Below are positions 1-12,000 of a stretch of DNA of 64,000 bases, in pieces. Made by a program: the position numbers and the translations under genes. The stretch covers positions 1 to 64,000 of the forward strand of contig JANQPT010000045.1 in the NCBI GenBank assembly GCA_028285345.1, written 5' to 3'. Source of the stretch: Planctomycetales bacterium (GTDB lineage Bacteria > Planctomycetota > Planctomycetia > Planctomycetales > Planctomycetaceae). Numbering within the stretch: position 1 is the stretch's first letter; the number at the start of each line of letters is the position of its first letter. The notes under the pieces are model-generated. The model was not told where the DNA came from. It saw only the letters and a list, made by a program, of their open reading frames with translations, and searched no databases.

Positions 1-3000
1 GTTCGCATCCGCCGCGTAGTCCAGCGTCAGCAGACCGGTCGACTCGTCGATCGAGACGCTCTCAAACAGCGAACCGTTCGTGTTGCCCGTCAGGTCGAAT
101 TGTAGCTGCGAATCCGGATCCTCCACGTCGCCAAACGCGGCAAACAGATCAATCACCGTGTCGTCCGCATCCTCGTCGACATTCACGTCGTCGATCACAC
201 TCTCCACAAACGGCGGATCGTTGTCACCGCCGACGATCACATCGATCGTGATCGGGCCCACTGTGATTGGATCGCTACGTCCTTCATCGATGCCGCTTTC
301 ATGGTAGTCGCCCGTGTCGGTCACATCGTAATCAAACGAGGCTGGGCCGCTATAGTTACTCGTTGGCGTGAATCTAGCCGTAAATCCGTCAGGCAGTAAT
401 TCGACGCTGCCGTTGACCGCACCCGACACGTTGAATAGCAATTCATCATCGGCAGTTTCGACATCCTGAACGAGCGTCCGCAGATCGATCTCAACAGGTG
501 CGTCTTCTTCCGTATTCAGGGTCGTTGTGTCGGCGTCAGGAGCATCATTATTTGCTCCAACGTAGGCAGAGAATGTATTTTCAACAAAAAGCCCCTCTGA
601 ATCGGTTGCTCGAATTGTCACTTCCGCCGAGCCGTGGGTGTTCTCCGCAAAGAACAACATCAGACTACCGGTCTCGAGATTTGGCACAATCGCGGCGAAC
701 AGGTCGGGATTAGTGTTGGCGGATACCGTATAAATCAAATCCTCGTCGGCATCTTCAAAATCTTCGAACGATTCAAACAATTGGATGCTGGTGTCTGCTT
801 CATCTTCTAAGCCGTCCACGCTCGATAACTGGCCAGTCAAAAATGGGGCATCGTTTTCTGCAGCAACGTTGACATCAATTGTGATCGGGCCGACACTAAT
901 CGGATCGTCGCCGAAGTCCCCCGTGTCGGTGACGTCGTAGTCGAAGGAAGCGGGGCCGAAGTAGTTCTCATCGGGTGTGAAGCGGGCCGTGTAGCCGTCG
1001 GGCAGCAATTCCACGCTGCCGCTGACAGAATTCGACACATTAAAGATCAGGTCGTCATCAGGAGTCTCAGCGTCATCGACCAGTGTTCGCAGGTCAATTT
1101 CAACTGCCGTGTCTTCATTGGTATTGAGCGTCGTCGAGTTGGCGATGGGTGCCTCGTTGACGCCGGCTACGTTAACTTCAATGGTGACGGGACCGGACGT
1201 GATGGGTGGTTCGCCGTTATCACCAGTGTCCTGCACTTCATAATCGAACGATGCCGGGCCTTTATAGCCCGCAGTCGGAGTGAAGCGAGCCGTGTAACCG
1301 TCGGGGAGCAATTCGACGCTGCCGTTGACCGCGCCGGAGACATTGAAGGTCAAATCGTCATCGGCCGTTTCCACATCATCCACCAGCGTTCGCAGGTCGA
1401 TTTCGACCGCCGTGTCTTCATCCGTGTCGAGAGTCGTGGTTGCGGCGCTCGGCGGATCGTTGATGGCAGCCACGTTGATGTCGATCGTCAGCGGTCCGAC
1501 TGTGATCGGATCGTCCGCGCCGTCGCCGGTGTCCATTACACTGTAATCAAACGATGCCGGGCCGTTGTAGTTGTTTGTCGGCGTGAAGGACGCGATATAG
1601 CCGCCACCGGTTAAGACTACGCTGCCGTTGATCACCGTGCCGATGGTGAAGACGAAGTCGTTGTCGGCCGTCTCCGCGTCGTCGACCAGTGTCCGCAAGT
1701 CGATTTCGATTGTGAGGTCTTCATTGACGTCGAACGTTGCGGGCGAGGCGATCGGTGTGTCGTTGACGGCAACCACGTCGACATCAATGGTGACCGGTCC
1801 GATTGTGGTTGCAGCGGCGCTGCCGTCACCCGTGTCGGTGACTTCGTAGTCGAAGGAAGCCGGGCCGTTGTAGTCGCCGGCCGGCGTGAAGCGAGCGGTG
1901 AATCCGTCAGGCAGCAATTCGACCGTGCCGTTGACCGCGCCGGAGACGCGAAAGAGCAAATCGTCATCCGCCGTTTCAATGTCTTCGACCAACGTGCGCA
2001 AATCGACATCAACGGCTGCGTCCTCGTTGGTGACGAGCGTCGTTGGGTCGGCATCGGGGTCGTCATTGATGGGATTCACCGTCACCGTGAATGAGGTCTC
2101 GACAGGTTCTCCCAGCAAGTCTGTGGCGCGGACCGTGATGTCCGATGTTCCGTGTACATTCGCCGCGTAGCTGAGCGTTAAGACTCCGGTGGATGGGTCG
2201 ATGTCGACGGTGCTGAAGAGGGCAAGGTTGGTGTTGCCGGCGACTTCGTAGATCAACTGATCGTCAGCATCTTCGGCGTCCTCGAAGGCATCGAAGAGGC
2301 TGATTAAGGTGTCGGGGGCGTCTTCGTCGACCGTGACGTCGGCGATTCCGGAGGTCGTCGGCGGCTCGTTTTCACCGCTGTCTTCGACGATTGTTGTTGT
2401 GACCTGTTGTATGCCGAGTTCGGTTCCATTGGTCACGTCATCGATGTCTACGATGACGGTCTCGCTACCCTCGTCGATCGCGTCGGCGACGCCGGTTAAG
2501 GTAATGCTGCCGTTCAGGCTGCCCGCTTCGATCACAATGCTGCGGGCCGAAACGGTATAGTCTCCCAGCGAAGAGACGAGTAGCAATCCAAGCGGATCGG
2601 ACAACCCACCTCCCGACGCAAAGCTCTCAATGAACGCGCCGGTCGTCGCGTTATAAAGCAGAACCTCTCCGGATGTGCTGCCGACGAGAAGATTATTGTC
2701 GGAGCCGAAGACGAAATCGACCGGTGCGGTCAGCCCATTGCCGCTGGCGAAGACGTCGATGAATGCGCCGGTATTCCCGTTGTAGCGTCGTATGGCATTG
2801 GAATCCTGGTCGGCGATGTAGAGATGCCCATCGGGTCCGAAGGCCAATCCGGTCGGCGTCTGTAGTCCGCCGGTTCCGTCGTCGAAGAACTCATCAATAA
2901 ATGCCCCGGTCGATCCGTTGTAGACTAATACGTTAAATGCTGCATCGCGTCCGTCGTCATTGTTGTTGCTGACGTAGAGATTGCCGTCTGCACCGAATGC

Positions 3001-6000
3001 CAACCCGCGAGGATTACTCAGGTCGCCACTGCCGCCCGTGACAAACGTGTCGATAAATGCACCTGTCGCGCCATCGTAGCGCACCACGGAGTCTGTCGCC
3101 TGGCTGGCAACATAGAGGTTGCCATCGGGACCAAATACCAGGCCTGACGGGTCGTTCAGTCCGCCGCCGGAGGCAAATGTGTCGATGAGAGCACCCGTCG
3201 ACCCGTCAAAGCGGAGAATTGAGTCCGATACCATGTCGGCGACGTAGATATTGCCGTCGGGGCCCAGCACCAGGTCGCCGGCTGCTTCGCTGATGAACTC
3301 GTCGACAAACGACCCATCGCTGCCGCTGTATCTGAGCACGGTTTCGGTTGTACCGTCGCCGACGAGGAGCGATCCACCCTCAATCAGGTCGTCGGCCATG
3401 CCGCTGAAACCGAGGAAGACGGTGACGTCTTCTGTTGTGATCCCGGAGAGTGTGGCGGTGATGGTCACCATGCCGCCGTCTTCATCGACCGTCGGCGAAG
3501 AAACGTCTAACGTCACCTCGGGCACAAAAGCGGGCTCGATCACGGTGATGTCGATCGTCTCAAAAACGGAGGCGGTATCCGGATCGGTGGCGGTCACCGT
3601 GACCGTTTCCGCGCCGTTTGAACCGGGAAAACTGCGGTACGACAGCGTGGCCAGCGACGCGTTCAATTCGGCAAGCGAACCGCTTACCGTAACGTTGGAC
3701 GTACCATTGCCGGACACCGACAGGCCGGTCGTGTCGCCGAGGGTCAAATTGCCGATGGTTGCGGCCAGGGTGACTTCCAGCGTTGCCGAATCGATGTCGT
3801 CGACGCTCACGCCGGACAAGGGAAGGGGGGTGTCTTCATCAACAAATTGTGCGCCGGGGACGGTGATGGTCGGCGGATCATTGACGTTGGTGATATTGAT
3901 CGTGAATGTCTGCTCGGCGCTGGTGTTGCTCCCGCCGTTGAGCGTGCCGCCGCTGTCCACCAATACCACGGTTACCACAGTGGAGCCGACAGCATCGGGC
4001 GCTAAGGAGAAGAACAGATCGCCCGCTTCCGCGTCGAAGATGTTCGGCGGCTGCAAGAAGAGTGACGGATCGTCGGCAGTGAGACTGAAGACGAGCGATT
4101 GGCCAGCCTCATCCCCCGGTCCGGCACTGACGTTTGTCGCAAAGCCGACGAAGGTGTTGCCGAAGGAATCTTCATCGACGGTCAGATCGTCGCCGATCGT
4201 GAATGAAGGTGCGTCATTTACCGGAAATACAGTCACGCTAAACGACACGGGGCCGACCGTGATTGCCGGGTCACTGCCGTCGCCAGTGTCGGTGACATGA
4301 TAGTTGAATGAAGCGGGCCCGTTGTAATCGTCGTCCGGAGGGGTGAACCGTGCCGTGTATCCGTCGGCTAACAATTCCACACTGCCGTTGACGGCGTCGG
4401 AGACGCTGAATATTAAGTCATCGTCGGCGGTTTCCACGTCGTCGACGAGCGTTCTCAAATCAAAATCCAGCGGAACGCCTTCCGGCGTGCCGAAGACGGC
4501 CAAACCGGCGTTAGGAGCGTCATTGATTGGTGCAATGTTGATCGTAAATGTCTGCTCGGCGCTGGTATCCGTTCCGCCGTTTTGCGTCCCTCCGTTGTCG
4601 GATAATGTGACCGTCACCAACGTCGAACCGTTGGCGTTGGCGGCGAGCACATAGCTCAATTCGCCGGTTTCCGCATCAATAGTCGGCTGTTGGGCAAACA
4701 GCGATGTGTCGGCGGCGGCGGCGTTGAACGTCAGCGTTTGACCGGATTCGTCGGCGGGGCCGGCACTGATATTCGTCGCAAAGCCAGCGACGGTGTGCAG
4801 CCCGGAGTCTTCATTGACCGACTGATCGGCTCCGAGCGTGAAGTTGGGACCGTCATTGACCGCCGTCACATTGATCGTGAATGTCTGAACGTCGCTGGTA
4901 TCATCGCCTCCGTCGGCTGTTCCGCCGTCATCCATCAATTGCACGGAGACGAGAGCCGATCCATTTGCGTCGGCAGCCAGTGTAAAGGTTAACTCGCCGG
5001 TGACGGCGTCGATTTCCGGTTGCACGGCAAACAAGGCGTTGTTGTCGTTGGTGACGAGGAAATCGAGTTGCTGCCCGGCTTCGTCGACCGGCCCAGGTGA
5101 AATGTTTGTCGCGAAGTTGGAGATCGACTGTGTCCCCGCGTCTTCCAACACATCAACGTCGCCGCTGAGATTGAACGTGGGCGGATCGTTTGCCGGTGAA
5201 CCGAGGAATTGGTTCCCGAAGTTGACGTTTGCGGCAGCTTGGCCCGGGCCGATTTCGACCGTCCACACCCCGTCGCCCGGCGTCGCCGTTGCACCGGTTT
5301 CGATCACAAAGTTCGTGTCAGAAATGTCAAAGAAGATGTTTCCGACCGCTTCCACTTTGATCCGTGCTTCGGCGACGTCCAGATTGGGGACGACGATCTC
5401 TTCGCTGCCGTCGTTGGGGGTGTTGGATGCCAATACCGTATCGAACGTCAACCCTCCATCGGTGGACAGCAGAATATTGACGAACCCAACGTTGATCGCG
5501 CCGCTATCAGTTCCCGCGACGTCCCAGGTGACCGTTTCAAACGAGTTGCCCGACCAGACGTCGCCGGGACTATCGCTGGTTACCTCAAAGGGTGATCCGG
5601 TGTCGACAACGGTAACCCGCATATCGTCACTGCTCACGCCGCCGCCGCCGAGCCGGTTGTCTCTCACGACAACACGGAAGTTCAATTCGCGATCAGTCGA
5701 CGGAAGTTGTTCGCCGATTGTGGTCGTATTGTTGAGCAGGTCTTCGAGCCGTAAGAACGTCCGTGTCGGATCGGTCGTCGGGCTGTAGGCTCGGAAGATC
5801 GGGCTCGATCCGTTATCGGGATCAAAGACGCTTTGGGCGGGACCAAGATCGCGCTGCTCCCAGCTGTACGTCAGGATGTCTTCCGTGTCAGTGTCCGCCC
5901 CGACGGCCGTCAGGATGAAGGGCGTCAGCGCGGGTATCACGTAGTCTTCACCGGCACTGACCGTGGGGATGTTATTGCCGGTCGAGGTGATCGTCGCAGC

Positions 6001-9000
6001 AGCGTTGCCGGCTCCCGAAGTGATCGTTGCGAAGATCTCATCGATGCTTTCCGAATGGAAAAACGGATCGCTGCTCAACTGCAAGTTGTCGATGCCGCAA
6101 ATGCCGGCATAGGCCATGATCGTTGATCCGCTACCAGGCTCATACGCGGTGCTCGGATTCAGCGATCCCCCAAAACAGCTTTCGTCGGTCCCGTTGAACG
6201 TGTGGTTTGCTCCGAATTGGTGACCGATTTCGTGCGCGACGTAATCGATATAAAAAGCGTCTCCAACGGGACTAGAAAGCCCGGTCTCCCCGCGCGCCTT
6301 GAAGCCGGACACTCCGACGACTCCGAGGGCCGCCAAGCCGCCTCCCCCGGTCGTGAAGACATGCCCAATGTCGTAGTTGGCATCTCCAATCACCGCATCG
6401 ACATTGGCTTGGTTCTCGTCAAGCAGGGCGGAGGGATTGAAGTTTGAGTAGGGGTCGGTGTCCGCGTCGGTGTAGATCAGCGAGTCGTTATTCGCCACCA
6501 GCATCAGCCGCACGGAGAGATCATTCTCGAAAATGCCGGTCACGCGATTGATGGCGGTGACGATCGCCGCTTGAGCCAGTTCCACAGTCCCGCCGTGAAA
6601 CGCCGTGTACTCTCCGGTCGCCGCCACGGCAAGCTGATACGTGCGTAGTTCGCTGCCGAATGGATTGGCAGCGGCCTCGATCGTCGTGAACTCCGGAACG
6701 GCTCCGTTCAGATTGAACAGGCCGCTCGACTCCTCGTCATCGTGCAGGTGCCCCTCGTCTTCGTGTGAATGGCCGTCATGATCGTGGTGTTCGAAACCCT
6801 CTTCGTGGATATGAAGTGCATCTTTTACGACATAGTCACTGCGGTAGTAGCTGGCATACAAACTGTCATCGAGATGCCAATAGGGGTCGACATAGAAAGT
6901 TCCCGCCGATGAGAAAACTTGAGCGTGAAATCCCGCCGGAGAAACGTCGAAGCGAACCGTCGCCGTCGGGTCGTCGATTCCACGTCCGCTGTAGGTTTGG
7001 ATGTCGGGAAACTTCGCCGCCAGCTCCGCTTCCATAATCGGAGAAACAAACACCTCAAACTGTTGGAACACTCCGTCCGGCGTCGGCAGTGTAATGATCA
7101 CCGGCTTAAGTGCCGCGTCGCCGGTGAACTCCATTGGGGCGTCGCTCAGCATTTCCAGCATGAGCGACGCATCCATCGTAAAGGTCTCAAATGTTGACGC
7201 ACTAATATAACTTGTCGCGTCATTGGGTGCAGCCGGCATGTCCGCCATTCGCTGCCAGAGCTGATCGGACGACTCTGATTGCTTCGATTGCTCGATTTGT
7301 GCGGTCGGACCTGCAACTTCCCCATCAAGAGCGGAGCGGCTGGGGGGACCGACGAACAACGGATACGTCTGTTGCCAGCCGCTTTGTTGAACCTCAGCGA
7401 CGGTGTAGGTGCCGGGAGCAAGGTCTGCGAAGATGTACTCTCCCTGCGCGTTGGTCAGCTGCGACGGCTCATTGCCGTCGAGAACACCATTGCCATTGAG
7501 GTCGAGATAGATCTCCCAATTCGCCAGGGGCGACTCGCCGGCTTCCGGCTCGAAAACGCCGTCCCCGTCGATATCCTCCCACTTGATTCCGCGGATTTCT
7601 CCGGGAATGACCTGGTTGCCGAAATCGATGCCGGTCACGATCTCTTCGGCGCCTACCGAAAACTCGTACCCGCTGGAAGGGGGAAAGGTCTGCTGCCAGC
7701 CGGGCTGCTGTACTTCACTCACTGTATACGTATCTTCCCCCAGCTGGGTGAATGAATACGCGCCATCGGCATCAGTTACGGTGAACGGCTCGTCCGCACC
7801 GCCGTTGGTCATGATTTCCAGCGACCAACTGTTTAGCGAGCCGATGTCCTCCAAGGCACTGTCTAAGATTTCCAGCGTCCACGTTCCTTCGACTTCCTCG
7901 CCGTTGAAGTCGGCCAGCGAACCGAACGGTTGGAACCGCCCGGTATAGGGCGCGAATTCATTGGGATCTGTAATTAGATCATTGGCTTGGTCGTCAAATG
8001 TCGTGTTCGTAAAGTTGTCGCCATCAAAGCCGATGTTGGCGAAGAGTGTCACTGACGTCCCCGAAGGGCTAATTAAGGTCGCGGTCAGATCGCCGACCCA
8101 AGTATGAGTGATGTCGAGCCTGATGTTCAAATCAGTGATCAGCCCGGCCAGTCCGGTCGCCTCAAGATTTGAGATGGACCGCGTGTTGTCCAGAATCGAG
8201 AGCGGGACTTCGAGCGACTCAAAGATTTGCGTGCCGCCGCCGATGTCGAGCTGCTGATTGCCGTTTTGGTCGAGATAGATCGTCCACCCTTCCAAACCCG
8301 GCTCGCCCGCGTCGCGAATGCCGTCGCCATCGAGGTCGTTCCACTTCACTCCGTGGATCTCGCCCCGCTCGATGTCGTCGTTTTGAATTGTGGCCTGACC
8401 TTGAGGATCATCAATCACCGCGCCGGCCGGATTGCTCAAATTGACGAAGAACGTTTCGTCCGGCTCCTCTGAGCGATCGCCAAGAACCAATACAAAGATC
8501 GTCTTTGTCGTTTCGCCGGCTGCGAAGGTCAACGTTCCATTGGTCGAGACATAGTCTTCTCCGGCCGTGGCCGGCTGAGCGGCTTCAGCAAAGCTGCTGC
8601 TCCGCGAGCCAGCCGAACCGTCGGCCGTCGAGTAGTCAACTGTTACCTCACCGGTGCTATCCCCCTCACGCGTCACCGTGAACGCCGCCAGCGATCCCGT
8701 CGGACCCGCAAAGCGCAGAATCTCGTCGGAGTCGACGCTCGCCACATACAAATTTCCGTCGGGACCGATGGAGATCCACTGTGTAAAATCGAGCCCGCCG
8801 CTTCCCGACGCGACAAAGTCATCGACGTACGCCCCGGTAGCGGCGTCAAAACGTAGCACTGCCTCATCAAAGCGATCGGTTACAAACAGGTAATTGCCGT
8901 CTGCCGAGAAACTCAGCCCCTGCGGTATTCCCGGCCCCGGCACGGAGGCGAACAGCCCCAGGAACTCTCCTGTCGCGCCGTCATAGCGCATGACTCCCGC

Positions 9001-12000
9001 CGTTGCATCGTCACGCGAATCGTTGACAACATACAAATCGCCGTCCGGTCCAAATACGGCGTCCGCGATCCCGGTCAATCCTCCGGTTTCGTCCACACCC
9101 GGTGTTGCATCGTCGTCTCCGACGAAGGTGTCGACGAATTCCCCCGTCGCGGCGTCGAAACGCAGAACCGCGTCGGGCAGGCTGTTCATATCTGTGAGCA
9201 CGTACAGCAGCCCATCATCTCCGAAGAAGATTTTGCGGGGGTCGAAGAGCTGATCGGCCGCGATAAACTCATCGACATACGATCCGTCGATCGGGTTAAA
9301 GCGGTGGATGCCATCACCCAGCACATAGACATTGTCGTCCGGACCGAAAGCGACGGAGTCGAAGTTGATCACGCCTCCTTCACCACGAATGATGAACTCA
9401 GCCCCGTGATTGAGCGCCACCGGGAGCGGTTCGCCCGTCTGTCCGTGGTAACGAAAGACCCCCACCGGACTGCCGACATACAGATTGCCGTCAGGCCCAA
9501 ACGTCAGATACCGGGGAACGTTCAATCCGCCTTCGCCCGATGCAACGAACGCGTCCATGAAATCGCCTCCGCCCAGCCCGGCGCCTTCGGTCACCGTCAC
9601 GTCGCTAATCGAAAGCGTCGGCTGAGACGGTCCGTCGGCGTCGTCGTCGAGGATCGTTCCGATGGCGATGTCGTCGGTGATCAACGTGTCGCCCGCCGCC
9701 TGCAGCGTGATGCGAAATGTTTCGTCACCCTCAACGTCAAGGTCGGCGAAAACCGGCAGCGCGATAATGACTTCCGACTGGCCCGGTTCGAAGATGACGT
9801 TGCCTTCCCAACGGCCGTAGTCCTCGCCGTCGGTCGCCGTCACGTCTTCGACGATAAAGTCCACTCGCAACCGCTCGGCCGTACTGCCGGGGCGCGTGAG
9901 GACGAAGTTGAAATTCTTGGTGCCCAAGTTGCCTTCGACAAACGTCACGTCGCCGATCGACACTTCACGGACGTCGTCGTTGAGGATCCGACCTTCACCT
10001 TGCCCGTCGGCAATCGTGCCTCCGACGGCATTCGATAGATCGACGAAGAAGCTCTCGTTGGATTCATCGTCGAAATCTCCCGCCACGAGCACGTTGACCG
10101 TCTTTTCCGTCTCGCCGGCCAAAAATGTCAGCGATCCGCTCGTTGTCTGGTAGTCGCCCCGGTCGCCGATCACGCCGCCGTTGTTTTCAAACCAGCGCAC
10201 TGAGTCGTCAGAGAAGGAGGCGGAGAGGACATCGACGTCGCCGTCCTCATCCATGTCGACAAGAAAAATTTTGGCGATATTGTCAGTATTCGAAGTAACG
10301 ATGTGGAAGCGAAAGTTGCCGTTGCCGATATTTTCATGCCACGCAATCTGTTCTAGATTTTCTGACCCCGCAACGACGTCTAAGTCCCCATCCCCGTCGA
10401 TGTCGGCTGCCGCCACCGTCGACCCGGAGCCGGCGAAATCATCGATCACGTACGATGTAAAATTCTGATTGCCATCGTTTTCGTGCCAAAAGATCGTAAA
10501 CGCCCCAGCAGAGAGCACATCGAGATCACCATCGCCGTCAATATCGTCGGCCCAGACCGATTCCGCGCCCCCGATGCCGGTTTCGATGGTGTGCGTGGTG
10601 AAGTTTTCGTCGCCGTCGTTTTCAAACCAAAGGATGTATTGCGGAATCCGTGATGATCCGAGCAGATCCAGGTCGCCGTCGCCGTCGAGATCGACAACTT
10701 CAACATCGCGGGCGCGTGTCAGGTCGGAACCGATTCCATGAAATGTGAAATTCTCTTCACCGTCATTCTCATACCAGACCAAGCCGTAATTGATATCGAC
10801 GGAGACGATCAAATCGATGTCGCCGTCGCCGTCCAAGTCTTCGGCCTTGATGTCTTGTGGCCGGTCGATTTCACCCGGTGCGTTAACGAGGTGCTCTGTG
10901 AAGTTCTCTTCGCCATCATTTTCGTACCAAATCACCTCATTGCGGCTATCTGAGACGACGGCGACGTCCACATCTCCATCACCGTCCACATCTGCCGCAT
11001 GGACCGATTTCGGGCTGCCTAGGATCACGATCTCATGGAACGTGAAGTTTTCGCTTCCATCGTTTTCGTACCAAGCAACCGTGTTGTCATCGCGCGACAC
11101 CGAAAGAACATCAAGATCACCGTCGCTGTCCAAGTCGGTGGCAAACACGCCGCGTGCCCCGTCGACCGTGCCGTCGATCAGATGTTCGTCAAACCGGGAA
11201 AACTCCGAGGCGACGTCGGCGATCCCCAGCGCCGTGCCGTCGGTTGTCGCGAAATCAACCGTTGTTTCGCCGGATGTGTCGCCGCTGCGTGTGACCGTGA
11301 ACTCGAACGCCTTGGCCCCCAGGTCGTCCTCGGTCAAGTCGACGTCGTCGATCGACAGGGTTGCCCCGGGCTGTGCGTCGTCATTCAGAATCGTTCCCCG
11401 CGCCTGCCCGTCGTCGACCGATCCGCCAACGGTGTTGCTGAGGCTAACGAGGAAGTCTTCGTCCGCTTCGAACTCGACATCGCCGTTCACGACGATGGTG
11501 ATCGTCTGTTCCGTGACGCCTTCGGCGAACATCAGCGATCCGCTTTGGGCGAAGTAGTCTCCCTGCTTTTCGTTTTCATACCAGGCCACCGAATCGTCGA
11601 CGGCCGAAGCGGCGAAGATTTCTAGATCGCCATCGCCGTCCAAATCGTCGACCCAGAGCGCGCGGGGGGCGAGCAGGTTGGAAGAGATGGTGTGCACCGT
11701 CCAGAAATTGCGGCCGAGGTTCTCGTACCAGTGAATCTCGTCCGTCTCGCCGGCCAATGAGGTCACAACGTCGACGTCGCCGTCACCGTCCATGTCTGCG
11801 GTCAGGACATCCCACGCACCCTCGGGCGAGTTGCCGATGAACTGCTGCGTGAAGTTTTCGCTGCCGTCGTTTTCGAACCAGAGGATGTCGAAGCCGGCGG
11901 CGACAGTGACAACAACGTCCAAATCACCATCGTCATCGATATCGGCTGCGGAAGCGGACTGCGGTTCGAAGTCAGTGTCGGCGAAGTAGATCGTGTGACG

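Noticed and set aside
3251-4300. A 349-codon plus-strand open frame opposite the giant gene
   Set aside because: Ser/Thr/Val/Pro-rich low-complexity product, antisense to a domain-rich coding frame; a shadow of codon bias.
9304-10038. A 244-codon plus-strand open frame opposite the giant gene
   Set aside because: The minus strand encodes NHL and Calx-beta repeats here with consistent frame; no domain in the plus product.
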